Source of the DNA: an uncultured Lachnospiraceae bacterium
GTDB lineage: Bacteria > Bacillota > Clostridia > Lachnospirales > Lachnospiraceae
Length of the DNA stretch: 64,000 nt
Reading direction: 5' to 3'
NCBI GenBank assembly: GCA_947246015.1
Contig: CAMXQE010000002.1
Location: 95,599-159,598, forward strand
Shown: piece after piece, positions 6,697-16,024 of the stretch
Layout: each line of letters starts with the position of its first letter
How positions within the stretch are numbered: position 1 is the stretch's first letter
Notes under the pieces: model-generated
Database searches by the model: none
Told to the model about the DNA's origin: nothing
Seen by the model: the letters and a program-made list of their open reading frames with translations, nothing else
Made by a program: the position numbers and the translations under genes

Positions 6697-9495
6697 TTAG
6701 CGGCCTGTTTCCTCTTCGCCGGCGTGTGCATCAAAAAGCAGCGGCGCCAGCACTGCCAGCAATAAGAAGCCTGCCGGATTGCACAGATGGAAAATCCATT
6801 CCACCAGTCCTGCCATGGCAAATGCGGTCAAAACAGCCGCGGGCATGGCCGCGCATGGTACCTTGTTCTTTCTTCTTTTATAGTAGATACAACCCTGTAC
6901 AAGAGTCGCCGCTCCCACCAATACAAATACCACTCCTACTATGATTCCATGGTCATATGCTGTCTGAAGATAAATATTGTGTGCATGGACTGCCAATGAG
7001 CCATCCGGCAATACCGCACCCATATCATCGTGCCCGGTCAGATTCAGCTCTTTCAGATAGGCCCGGAAAATATCCATACGGCCGTTGGCATATTCCTCTG
7101 TTTTTTCATAGACATTCAAATCATCTTCCGGCTCCTCTTCCTCCTCATCATCGGTAAAATCGCCTTCCAATGCTTCTTTCTCCCTCTCGGCCGCCGCCTG
7201 TTCAGCCTCGGCGCGTTCCTCGTCCGTCTTCGTCCCGATGATGTTCAGCTTTTTATCGCCTCTTCCCACCGTATTACCGTTACCGGAGCCGCTGTCCCCG
7301 GAAGCGTCCGCCGCATCCTCTGCCCCCGATGCGTCTGCCAAAACGCCGCCCTCTGCGGCTGCTTTTCCGGACAATTCTTCCTCATATAATTCTTCTTCAT
7401 ATAATTCTTCTATACTGCCTTCCCATACTACTTCGCCCTTGCTGTTGAAACGCTTTGCCAGATATTTCTGATACTCCTGGCTTCTCTCGTAAGCATAGGT
7501 GCCGCCCTCCGGTATATCGAAAATTTTATTATTAAATACCTCTACAAACCTTCCTATATTGATAAAATACATGGAATCCCATTCCGCACCCCTTGTAATC
7601 ACATCCGGAAATGTCTCTACTTCATACCGGAATACATGATTACACACAGCCGGAAGGATTCGCTGCGCCGTAAAAATCATCGGAAAGCACCATATCACCG
7701 ATGCAGCCATAACCGCCGCCAGGACCGCACTCTTCTTAAACTTTCTTTTTCCAAGCTCCGTTACAAATAAGACAAACACTACAAGTATCATCAATGCCAC
7801 TGCCAAAAATCCCGTCCTTGAAGCCGTAAACATCATATAAGTGCCCGAAATCCCGAAAAACAGAAGTTCTTTTCTCAGGTACCACACAAGACTGCCCGTT
7901 CCGGACCGCAGGTATTCGATATACCGGTCCGCCAGCTTTATAAACGCCGCGCACATAATAAATGCCATATACACCGCCGTCACCGTCACCGTATGGAATA
8001 TAAAAGGATAACGGGGATAAATCCAGGCAAGGAACGGTCTGCGCACAAAACAGAACAACACGGAGCAGACGAAATTCAGCAGCAGCCCATTGCTTATATT
8101 TTGCAGCAAATGTGCCTTTTTATCCCAAAACGCATAGCGGATATAAAACAACGTAAAGGAAACTGCCATTGCCACCGTCCACCATCTCGTATTGCGGAAC
8201 ACAACGACCAGAATGAAAAATACCCCCAGCACCGCTCCATACCACAGGCTGATACGCGCCATTTTCCTTCTCCGGATAAACTGCAGAATGATATTCACAA
8301 TCAGAAAACCGCCCAATATCATCGCTGCTATCTGCCACCGCAGAATCTTAAGGTCCCACTCGTCCATCGCCAGAACGTCCACATAAATACTACAGTACCG
8401 CATCGTAACAGCCGCCGCTATCACGCCGTAGACAATCGTGACTTTATTCCATATATCTTCTTTTTTCCCCATCACAATTGCCGCCAGCGCCAAAAATACC
8501 ATCAGCTGACGTTCCGCTGCTCTGTGATGGATATCATACAGACCGTTCATATAATTACAGCAGGCCCATACCGCAGCCGCAAAGAATATGGTCTGAAGAT
8601 AATCCCCTCCCCGCTCTTTCCATCTTTTTATGACAGGCACATAACTGCTGCGTTCCCGTTTACAGTTTATGATATAAAACAGCGTAGCGCCGGCAAGCAG
8701 AATCCCCACCGTATAAAAAACATTATCAATCCATCCGCCGCTGAACAATCTGCGCACGCTGACCATCCAGAGAGCCAGAAGAATCCCTGCCCCCACTAAC
8801 GCATTTGCCGTCACATGCACGACCCGCTCCACCGTGACCAGCCTGTCCCTCTTCGTGAGGCGCACATACAGTTCCACCGTAGCCACCAGCACAATCATGA
8901 CCGCAGCCAGTACCGCATCATACTTAAAAACCTTGTCTTTCCGCAGCGGCACCGTATAATTGTACTCACCTATGATGTTATAGCCTTCCACTTCATCGTA
9001 ATTATAAATCAGACGGCTGACGTAGGGTGTTCCCGCGTTTTCCGTCTCCTCCAGCCCGAACCATACCCTGCTTCCCTTGATTCCCTGCAGGAAGAAATAA
9101 TAATCTTTTCCCACTTCCAGATTTTCGTTAATATAAATAGGGCAGAAACCGGGAATATCGATAAATCTTATATCCACCTGCTGTTCAAACATAATCTGCA
9201 TATCCGAATCCAGCATACGGAACAGAAAAGAATCCACCCTCTGGTCATAGTTCCATCCGTTCTGAAAATCCACCACATACAGGTTAATCGTCCCAAGATG
9301 GTCATACTGTGCGATAAAACGCTGCAGCAGGTAATCCTCCTCCACACTGTCGGAAGACCCCGCAATCCGCTGATTGCTCACCGAATGAATCGTTTCCTTC
9401 CACATCCGCAGCGGATAAATCGTTATCATGATGAGCAGCGTCAACAGAATAATGATACACTGTATGGCCCGGCTCTGTTTTACCACTTTATACAT
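6697..9495 (-). CDS. O-antigen ligase/polymerase-family membrane protein with large N-terminal extracytoplasmic domain
   Basis: 932 residues. One N-terminal membrane helix (about 10-28) is followed by roughly 150 residues that look extracytoplasmic, then about ten or more hydrophobic helices, a long acidic low-complexity segment and a last loop/helix region. The Wzy_C/WaaL-type motif HAHNIYLQTAYDHG lies near residue 845 just before the final helices, as in O-antigen ligases and PglL-type oligosaccharyltransferases. The family moves lipid-linked glycans to another glycan, lipid or protein on the outer face. The acidic segment contains 15-bp tandem repeats encoding EELYE. It has its own predicted promoter at 9565-9593 and an RBS GGAGAATTAATTAT. 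The acceptor is unknown. Confidence 0.75.
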   Translation of the reverse strand: MYKVVKQSRAIQCIIILLTLLIMITIYPLRMWKETIHSVSNQRIAGSSDSVEEDYLLQRFIAQYDHLGTINLYVVDFQNGWNYDQRVDSFLFRMLDSDMQIMFEQQVDIRFIDIPGFCPIYINENLEVGKDYYFFLQGIKGSRVWFGLEETENAGTPYVSRLIYNYDEVEGYNIIGEYNYTVPLRKDKVFKYDAVLAAVMIVLVATVELYVRLTKRDRLVTVERVVHVTANALVGAGILLALWMVSVRRLFSGGWIDNVFYTVGILLAGATLFYIINCKRERSSYVPVIKRWKERGGDYLQTIFFAAAVWACCNYMNGLYDIHHRAAERQLMVFLALAAIVMGKKEDIWNKVTIVYGVIAAAVTMRYCSIYVDVLAMDEWDLKILRWQIAAMILGGFLIVNIILQFIRRRKMARISLWYGAVLGVFFILVVVFRNTRWWTVAMAVSFTLFYIRYAFWDKKAHLLQNISNGLLLNFVCSVLFCFVRRPFLAWIYPRYPFIFHTVTVTAVYMAFIMCAAFIKLADRYIEYLRSGTGSLVWYLRKELLFFGISGTYMMFTASRTGFLAVALMILVVFVLFVTELGKRKFKKSAVLAAVMAASVIWCFPMIFTAQRILPAVCNHVFRYEVETFPDVITRGAEWDSMYFINIGRFVEVFNNKIFDIPEGGTYAYERSQEYQKYLAKRFNSKGEVVWEGSIEELYEEELYEEELSGKAAAEGGVLADASGAEDAADASGDSGSGNGNTVGRGDKKLNIIGTKTDEERAEAEQAAAEREKEALEGDFTDDEEEEEPEDDLNVYEKTEEYANGRMDIFRAYLKELNLTGHDDMGAVLPDGSLAVHAHNIYLQTAYDHGIIVGVVFVLVGAATLVQGCIYYKRRKNKVPCAAMPAAVLTAFAMAGLVEWIFHLCNPAGFLLLAVLAPLLFDAHAGEEETGR
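7373..7411 (-). repeat. 15-bp in-frame tandem repeat (EELYE units)
   Basis: About 2.5 copies of GAAGAATTATATGAA within the acidic linker of the O-antigen-ligase-like gene. The repeat keeps the reading frame. Confidence 0.85.
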
Positions 9496-9564
9496 ATAAT
9501 TAATTCTCCATTCTCTTTTTTACACTTCCGGTCTGGACGCCTGTAGTGCAAACTATTCGGGGTA

Positions 9565-9593
9565 AGTATAGCACAGTTATCCTCTGTTTACAA
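9565..9593 (-). promoter_or_regulatory. Predicted sigma-A promoter of the O-antigen-ligase-like gene
   Basis: On the minus strand, TTGTAA (9588-9593), a 17-bp spacer, then TATACT (9565-9570) preceded by TGC, an extended -10. The -35 box lies in the last codons of the DUF6020 gene. The start codon of the ligase-like gene is 70 nt downstream. Confidence 0.7.
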
Positions 9594-11481
9594 GAACTGC
9601 CATTGCTCCCGGAAGTGCAAACCACAAAATCAGCACATATCTGGGCAGATAAGTAGGCCCCAATATCACGGTCAGCCATAGAAGCAGCAGCATCGCAGAC
9701 GGCAGCAGCCATTCGTATTTCTTTCTATAATAAGCATACCCACCTGTGAAAACAAATACCCAGAAAAGAAATCCCGGTGAAAACAGCATGGATACCGCCG
9801 GAACTTTCTGCTGCGCGATTTCCAGCGACATGCTCCGGTATATCCCGTCCAGCCATGGAATTTTGCTCTCCCTTGTCCCCGGCTGTTCCACTTCGTATCC
9901 AAAAAAAGAACTGTCCTCATAGGTAAACGTAAATACGCCGTTCCCCCGGTATACATCAATGACCGTATCGGGATACCAGAACCCATAAGAGGTCATGAAC
10001 CATGCATTGAGGTACGTAAACGGATGACGGATACCCACTTCTGCCCACAAACCGGCATACTTCCATGGATTCGCGGCAAAGGCTTCGTTATCAAACCACC
10101 GTTTTACCCCGTCCGATACTTTTGCCGTGTAATAAGGAAGCGCCTCTTTTGGCAGAATCTCATATAATGTTTCTTTTTGGGCTTCCGTCAGGCTTTCCTC
10201 TTCATAGTTCCAAACCCTGGCAAGCTGCTGGATGGGCACCGTAAGCATTTCCTGATTCTCGGAATCCTCTGCCGCCAACAGACCTGCAAGCCCCGATGAT
10301 ATCAGGATATAGGATGCAAATACAATTCCCAGCTGCAATCCCATTTTCCGCCGGATTCCCTTTCCGTAAAAAAGCAGCATAACAGGCGTCAATACCAGAA
10401 ACGCATACATACCGTTGTGCCGCAGGCACATCATCACCAGTGCGCTGATACTAAAAACCGCTGTTTTTTTCCTGTCTGCCCAAAATTTTTCCGGCTGTCC
10501 GGCCATATCCGTAAGCGCCGTCAACAGTAACAGCAGCGCCCCGCTGAACAGGCCGTCCTTTGCCGAACAGAGTACAAACATCACATTCACCGGAAAAAAA
10601 GCATAATAAAGCACACTGACTGCCCGCAGCCATCTGCGGACCCCCGACCTTTTCATAAAAGCTGTCACATAAGTAAATATCCCCGCCATACATACCATCT
10701 GAACAACCGTATATACCGCTATGCCTGCATTATAAGAACCGGTCAGCTTATGCACCGCCTGTATGATTCCGCCTAACAGCAGTACATGGGACAGCGGATG
10801 ATGGGTGGTAAACTGCCTCGTCTGAACCTGTACCAGTTCATCCTGTGCATCATATACAAAAAAGCCCGGATATACAGCAAGGAATACCGGAAGCCAGCAA
10901 AGCAGGAAAAAACAGGCCAGCGCTGCCGCCCGCTTTTTTCCCGTCATCCCGTCCCATTTCCGAATCCACACATCCAAATGCACCCAAAACCGGCCGTTCT
11001 TTCTGTTATGAGCGTTTTTCATTCTGCCTGTGCTGTTTCTGTCCCTGCATCGCTCCAAACATGTCCATCCTAGGTAAACCCAAAAGGTCAGCATCACAGA
11101 CCAAACCAGCACGGACAGCCACATCAGGCCGTCTCTGAAATCCACGCTCTCCGTGTGGTCCAACTGCACTCCGAAGGCAATGCATAAAGAAAACAGACAT
11201 GCGGTTACGCCTGCTGCCATCAGCCCGCGTCTCCTGTTCCGTCTCCTTTTCTGTTTCCTATCCATATTCATATCCGGCTCCGCCCCGCCCTGCCATATCT
11301 CAGCCATGGAGCGGTAACAGAGAAACCAAAAAACACCGTATACAAATACGCCAAACCAACTGTTGCTCACTGCCAGCGTATTCCCTTTTAAATCCATCAT
11401 CCGGGGCAGGCTAAAGACCGCCGCCAGGGCAAGCGCGCCGGATAACCACACTGCCCGGTTATTTTTCCCGTCCATTTTCAT
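9577..11481 (-). CDS. DUF6020-like polytopic membrane protein (putative GT-C fold)
   Basis: 634 residues with about 12 hydrophobic helices. A charged, basic cytosolic loop follows the second or third helix. The motif YPGFFVYDAQDELVQ followed by HHPLSHVLLLGG is typical of the DUF6020 family of large membrane proteins found in Firmicutes glycan loci. An acidic residue after helix one and a His-rich loop recall GT-C transferases that use polyprenyl-phosphate sugars, but no biochemical function is established for the family as far as I know. RBS GGGAGACGGTCA. The start overlaps the 3' end of the GNAT-ArnC fusion gene by 23 nt, indicating one operon. Confidence 0.68.
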   Translation of the reverse strand: MKMDGKNNRAVWLSGALALAAVFSLPRMMDLKGNTLAVSNSWFGVFVYGVFWFLCYRSMAEIWQGGAEPDMNMDRKQKRRRNRRRGLMAAGVTACLFSLCIAFGVQLDHTESVDFRDGLMWLSVLVWSVMLTFWVYLGWTCLERCRDRNSTGRMKNAHNRKNGRFWVHLDVWIRKWDGMTGKKRAAALACFFLLCWLPVFLAVYPGFFVYDAQDELVQVQTRQFTTHHPLSHVLLLGGIIQAVHKLTGSYNAGIAVYTVVQMVCMAGIFTYVTAFMKRSGVRRWLRAVSVLYYAFFPVNVMFVLCSAKDGLFSGALLLLLTALTDMAGQPEKFWADRKKTAVFSISALVMMCLRHNGMYAFLVLTPVMLLFYGKGIRRKMGLQLGIVFASYILISSGLAGLLAAEDSENQEMLTVPIQQLARVWNYEEESLTEAQKETLYEILPKEALPYYTAKVSDGVKRWFDNEAFAANPWKYAGLWAEVGIRHPFTYLNAWFMTSYGFWYPDTVIDVYRGNGVFTFTYEDSSFFGYEVEQPGTRESKIPWLDGIYRSMSLEIAQQKVPAVSMLFSPGFLFWVFVFTGGYAYYRKKYEWLLPSAMLLLLWLTVILGPTYLPRYVLILWFALPGAMAVLVNRG

Positions 11482-12958
11482 TGACCGTCTCCCTTATTAC
11501 AAACTGCGGAGAACTATTCATGGTAATATACATCCTGCCAATATACTCTCCTACCAGTCCCAGCATCACCATTGTCATGCCGCCCATGAACACAATCGCC
11601 GCCATCAGTGAACTGAATCCCATAGGTACGTCCGGATTAATGAATTTCTTGATTACCGTATAGATTCCATACAGAAACCCCGCCACTGAACAGGTGCACC
11701 CGATAGCCGTGGCAATCCGCAGGGGCTTCACACTGAATGCCGTAAAACCGTTAAACCACAACCCCAGCAGTTTTCCCAGCGTATAACCGGAAGTTCCCAC
11801 TTCCCTCTCCCTGTGCGTTACCGTTACATTGCTGATCCGCTTCGTTGTCCTGAGCACCAGCCCAATCACATAGGGAAACGCATTGGTATACCGCTTCATT
11901 TCCTCCACCACAAAACGCCTTGCCGCGAAATAACTGGATACATACAAATCTTTCGGTTTTCCCAGCATCACCTTTGCCATTTCCTCATTGACCCGGCTGC
12001 CGAAATTGCGGAACAGAGAATGTTTCTTATGCTCGTACTTCGCATACACCACATCCGAACCCTGCCCGATTCCTTCCAGTAATTTACCGACCTCATCGGC
12101 AGGCGTCTGTCCGTCGTCATCCAGACATACAATAATGTCTCCGCTCACATAATGAAACCCGGCCATCAATGCAGCATGTTGTCCGAAATTTCTCGCCAGG
12201 TTAATCCCTTTGATATGCCCGTCTTCTGCCGCCAGCTTCCTTATTGTCTCAAAGGTGTCATCCGGTGAACAGTCATTCACCAGCACCATTTCATAATCGT
12301 ACGGCTTTCCGCTCTTCCCCAGCTTTTCCATCGTTGTCCTGATTTCTTCCACTACTTTCGGCAATGTAACTTCGGACCGGTAGCAGGGAATCACAAAACT
12401 GATTTTCTCCCTTTTTTCCTTTTTTCCTTTTGTCAGCGTCATGAAAAACATATCTTTTTTCTCACCGTCCGAGCACTCCACGGCTTCCAGCACGGACTCC
12501 CTGACAAAACCTGCCTGTTCATAACTTCTCACTGCCGCCTCATTATCCGTAAACACGCGGAGTACCAGTTTTTCAAGCCCCATTTCCCCGAACGCATACT
12601 CCACTGCCAGACGGGCGGTCTCCGAGCCGTAACCTTTTCCCACCGCATCATCCTCACCGATAAAGATGCCATACTCCGCTTCCTTCTTTTCCCTGTCAAT
12701 ATCCCGGAAATAAACGCTTCCCACCGGACGCATGGTTTCTTTTTCACATATGATGAGCTGCACCACCCTGCCGGTTTCCACCATGGTATGAATCCAGTTT
12801 TCATGCACCTTTGGCGTAAATGTCTCCCGATAGATAAAATGACTTCTTACCCGCTCCTTATTCCGCCATGCCACAATATAATCCGTATCCGTATACTCCA
12901 TCTGCCGCAGCACTATGTTCTGCCCTGTTATTCTTACTTCCTGCATACCTGCAACCAT
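11459..12958 (-). CDS. Fused GNAT sugar N-acetyltransferase and ArnC/DPM1-type polyprenyl-phosphate glycosyltransferase
   Basis: 499 residues in two domains. Residues about 6-175 are a GNAT domain: GSVYFRDID strand, acetyl-CoA loop GKGYGSE (107-113) and the closing NEAAVRSYEQAGF helix. It resembles the amino-sugar acetyltransferases PseH and WecD. Residues about 185-499 are a GT2 domain with VIPCYRSE, VND (227-229), LARNFGQHAA, the DDD/DGQ donor site (280-283) and two C-terminal helices, as in ArnC/GtrB/DPM1. These load a sugar from an NDP donor onto undecaprenyl phosphate. With the WecE-type aminotransferase two genes upstream, I infer acetylation of dTDP-Fuc4N and transfer to polyprenyl phosphate by one polypeptide. 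RBS AGGG, 6 nt from the ATG. Confidence 0.85.
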   Translation of the reverse strand: MVAGMQEVRITGQNIVLRQMEYTDTDYIVAWRNKERVRSHFIYRETFTPKVHENWIHTMVETGRVVQLIICEKETMRPVGSVYFRDIDREKKEAEYGIFIGEDDAVGKGYGSETARLAVEYAFGEMGLEKLVLRVFTDNEAAVRSYEQAGFVRESVLEAVECSDGEKKDMFFMTLTKGKKEKREKISFVIPCYRSEVTLPKVVEEIRTTMEKLGKSGKPYDYEMVLVNDCSPDDTFETIRKLAAEDGHIKGINLARNFGQHAALMAGFHYVSGDIIVCLDDDGQTPADEVGKLLEGIGQGSDVVYAKYEHKKHSLFRNFGSRVNEEMAKVMLGKPKDLYVSSYFAARRFVVEEMKRYTNAFPYVIGLVLRTTKRISNVTVTHREREVGTSGYTLGKLLGLWFNGFTAFSVKPLRIATAIGCTCSVAGFLYGIYTVIKKFINPDVPMGFSSLMAAIVFMGGMTMVMLGLVGEYIGRMYITMNSSPQFVIRETVNENGREK

Positions 12959-13029
12959 GCCTTTCCCTTACCTTCCGCCATCCGTGCATTCTTCACGGCA
13001 GTCCGCCGCACAGTACTATCCGCACCGCT

Positions 13030-14886
13030 TCATCCCTCATCTGGTAACACTTTTATTTTATATACACCGATTTTGCCGCACACACTGTCTGTCAGTTCCA
13101 CTTCCGCATCCACACCCTGGTCCCGGAAATAATCCTCAAAAGCTTCCGTTTCTTTTGACAAGTCAGCCATCATATATACATTTTCCCTGTATAAAAGTGC
13201 GTCCTGCATCGAAACCATCCCAAATGCTTCCAGCTTTTTCCGGTAAGTCGGACTTTTGACCAGCCAGCCCCCCATAAGGTCATAGTTTCTCAGCCTGTTA
13301 TCCACATCTTCAAAAACTTTTTCCATATATGGCGTATAATTAGCGCAGGTAAGAATTGTATATACATCCACAAAATAAAAATTATCCGCATGATTCCTGC
13401 AATATTCCTTCATGCTTCCCGCTGATGCATCCGACCTCGCCTGATGTTCCTCCCCTGCTTTTATAATATTCTGCCGGCACACAATACAGCCGGCAAAAGT
13501 AACAAGCACCGCAAACAGGAAAACTGCCCCGCTAATCAGATTCCATGCGGTCATCTTCCGGTTTTCCCTCTTTATCCGATTCCCCTCTATCCGATTCCCC
13601 TTTATCTCATTCCCGTTTTTTATACAGGCAGTCTCTGTATGAAGCATTGCGAACAAGATACAGATTTCCATTAAATACAGCGAATGGGTGATACGTTCCG
13701 GATATCTCCCCCTCATCAAAATAAACATCCACACAGCGCTTCTGACGCTGAACAGGAATATCATGATTCCGGCTCTTTTCATCCACACCGGAAACGCTTT
13801 CCCTGATACTGCCTTTTTACATAATACAAAAAAAACAACCACATACAGAACAGCTGCCAGAAGATTCCATGGATAATCGTTTTTATCCCTTAATTGATAC
13901 AGATATTTTTTTACGGTACTGACCAATACCGAGCGCAGGGATTCTCCCCCCTGCTTCTGCTCTTTCTGATACTCCGCAATCACATCCAGCGTATCTGCAT
14001 CCAGTGTATCATCCAATCCAAAATTATACCATTCCAGCAGCATCTGCTGTTCTGCCTGTGTCATTCCCTGACTTTCGTACATCTCTCCATGATTGATATA
14101 GGCCGGCAGACCCTGATAATCATACAATTCTGTACGGCTGTTAAAGAACCTCACGAATTCCTTCCATTCCCCGCTGCCAAACGCCGCCGCATTGATTGCC
14201 CATGCCGCCAGCATCCCTGCAAAAATGGCTGCGATTACGGTCAAATACTTCTTCACATTCTCTCTTGTAAAAATCTGCTCCTCCAAAGACCACCGGTATA
14301 CGCCTCCCACACAGATAAACGGCAGCATCATCAGCAGCATCTCCGTCCGAAGCATATATGACAAAACTGCCAGAAATACAGAAAGGATATTTTTTCTGAT
14401 AAACCGTGCCCCTGATTCTCTCTCCGAAGTCATGAACAAAAATACAGCCGTAACAGCCAGCATGGCACTGACAAGCGTATAATGCAGAAATACCAGATGC
14501 CATAAATACAATGCCACAAGCCCGATTCCCTCCGCAGCCGCCATTCCCGCTTTTACGCGCGTACTGTGTCCGAACCTTAAACTTCTGTCCACAATCAGCC
14601 AAATACACCCATACTGGCATAAACAGAGAAAAATGCCGTACACCGGAGCGTTCGGAAATATCCGGTAGCCTAAACTAATCAGGAAACTCAGCGGATAAAG
14701 CATTTGTATATTATACCCCTCCGGTACTCCCGTATAAACCCCCGACAGAGTATCCTTCATCACCGTATCATCATTCAATTCATAATAATAATCGAACCGG
14801 AGCCCAATAAATAACAGTAAAGCAAACAACAAAGCGGAAGCAAGAATCTGATTTTCATACCGTTTGTAAAAGGCCCTAATCCGCAT
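13030..14886 (-). CDS. Large polytopic membrane protein, possible GT-C glycosyltransferase
   Basis: 618 residues with about ten hydrophobic helices, mostly in the N-terminal two thirds, and a soluble C-terminal part of about 120 residues. The loop after the first helix carries ELNDDTVMKD, an acidic motif at the place where GT-C enzymes hold their catalytic Asp. I do not recognise a named family. A cytosolic-looking linker before the last helix has three 15-bp repeat units (GNRIE/GNRIK). RBS AAGGAG. The first 11 nt overlap the end of the WecE-type gene. From its place next to a polyprenyl-phosphate sugar synthase it may be the outer-face transferase for that sugar (inference). Confidence 0.6.
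   Translation of the reverse strand: MRIRAFYKRYENQILASALLFALLLFIGLRFDYYYELNDDTVMKDTLSGVYTGVPEGYNIQMLYPLSFLISLGYRIFPNAPVYGIFLCLCQYGCIWLIVDRSLRFGHSTRVKAGMAAAEGIGLVALYLWHLVFLHYTLVSAMLAVTAVFLFMTSERESGARFIRKNILSVFLAVLSYMLRTEMLLMMLPFICVGGVYRWSLEEQIFTRENVKKYLTVIAAIFAGMLAAWAINAAAFGSGEWKEFVRFFNSRTELYDYQGLPAYINHGEMYESQGMTQAEQQMLLEWYNFGLDDTLDADTLDVIAEYQKEQKQGGESLRSVLVSTVKKYLYQLRDKNDYPWNLLAAVLYVVVFFVLCKKAVSGKAFPVWMKRAGIMIFLFSVRSAVWMFILMRGRYPERITHSLYLMEICILFAMLHTETACIKNGNEIKGNRIEGNRIKRENRKMTAWNLISGAVFLFAVLVTFAGCIVCRQNIIKAGEEHQARSDASAGSMKEYCRNHADNFYFVDVYTILTCANYTPYMEKVFEDVDNRLRNYDLMGGWLVKSPTYRKKLEAFGMVSMQDALLYRENVYMMADLSKETEAFEDYFRDQGVDAEVELTDSVCGKIGVYKIKVLPDEG
13571..13615 (-). repeat. 15-bp tandem repeat, three copies (GNRIE units)
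   Basis: Three consecutive 15-bp units (plus-strand unit tctatccgattcccc with 1-3 changes) inside the GT-C-like gene. They keep the frame and encode a basic, hydrophilic linker. Confidence 0.85.
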
Positions 14887-16009
14887 TATAAAACTCCTTT
14901 ACCTTTCCGGCAATATAATCTGCTTCCTCTTCGGTCAGCTTATAAAACATGGGAAGACGCAGCAGCCTTTCACTTTCCCTCGTCGTATATTTATCTTCCC
15001 CGTGGAACCGTCCGAACTTCATCCCCGCAGGCGCCGAGTGCAGCGGCACATAGTGGAACACCGCCATAATCCCGTTCTCTTTCAGGAAATTTATCAAAGC
15101 CGTCCGTTCCTCCATATCCTTTGTCTTGATATAGAACATATGGGCATTGTGGACACATCCTTCCGGAATAAAAGGAAGCTCTATTTTTCCGGCCTCTGCC
15201 AAAGGAGTCAGCAGTTCCTGATAGCGGTTCCACCTCGCCAGACGAATCTCGTTGATTTCATCCGCCATTTCCAGCTGCGCATACAGATAAGCCGCATTCA
15301 TATCACTGGGAAGATACGAGGAGCCATAGTTCATCCAACGGTACTTGTCCACCTGTCCCCTGTAATATTTGCTCCTGTCCGTCCCTTTCTCCCTAAAGAT
15401 TTCCGCATCCTCAATATATTTTTCATTCCGGATTAACAGCGCACCGCCCTCTCCCATACTGTAATTTTTCGTCTCATGAAAACTGAAGCAGCCGAAATCG
15501 CCGATAGTCCCCAGTGCCTTTCCTTTATAAGAGGCCATAATCCCCTGCGCCGCGTCCTCAATCACATACAGGTTGTGTCTTTTTGCGATATCCATAATCT
15601 TGTCCATCTCACATCCTACGCCCGCATAATGGACTACCGCGATTGCCCTGGTTCTTTCCGTAACGGCAGCTTCAATCAGGTTTTCATCTATATTCATCGT
15701 ATCCGGCCGGATATCCACGAATACCGCTTTCGCTCCCCGCAATACAAAGGCATCCGCCGTCGATACGAAGGTATAGGACGGCATGATGACCTCATCCCCT
15801 TCTTTTATGTCCGCCAAAAGTGCCGCCAGTTCCGTAGCATGGGTGCAGGATGTTGTCAGCAGGCACTTTGCAGTGCCGGTTCTTTCTTCAATCCACTGAT
15901 TACACTTTTTCGTAAATTCACCGTCACCGCATATTTTCTGATTTTCTACCGCCTGACGGATATAATCCATTTCTTTTCCCGTAAAGGGGGGGACGTTAAA
16001 GTTTATCAT
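14876..16009 (-). CDS. wecE: dTDP-4-amino-4,6-dideoxygalactose transaminase, WecE/RffA type
   Basis: 377 residues. PLP-dependent sugar aminotransferase: TTSCTHATELAALL phosphate-binding segment, EDAAQG (151-156) and Schiff-base lysine K181 in SFHETKN. K181 is the number known for E. coli WecE. The SFHETKN context and overall pattern are those of WecE/RffA, which makes dTDP-Fuc4N from dTDP-4-keto-6-deoxyglucose and glutamate; FdtB- or VioA-type relatives cannot be ruled out. The start was set at ATG 16009 behind GGAGGAGCAC. No rmlA/rmlB gene is in the window, so the dTDP-4-keto sugar must come from elsewhere. The downstream GNAT-ArnC fusion is the likely next step. Confidence 0.88.
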   Translation of the reverse strand: MINFNVPPFTGKEMDYIRQAVENQKICGDGEFTKKCNQWIEERTGTAKCLLTTSCTHATELAALLADIKEGDEVIMPSYTFVSTADAFVLRGAKAVFVDIRPDTMNIDENLIEAAVTERTRAIAVVHYAGVGCEMDKIMDIAKRHNLYVIEDAAQGIMASYKGKALGTIGDFGCFSFHETKNYSMGEGGALLIRNEKYIEDAEIFREKGTDRSKYYRGQVDKYRWMNYGSSYLPSDMNAAYLYAQLEMADEINEIRLARWNRYQELLTPLAEAGKIELPFIPEGCVHNAHMFYIKTKDMEERTALINFLKENGIMAVFHYVPLHSAPAGMKFGRFHGEDKYTTRESERLLRLPMFYKLTEEEADYIAGKVKEFYNAD

Positions 16010-16024
16010 GTGCTCCTCCATTCC

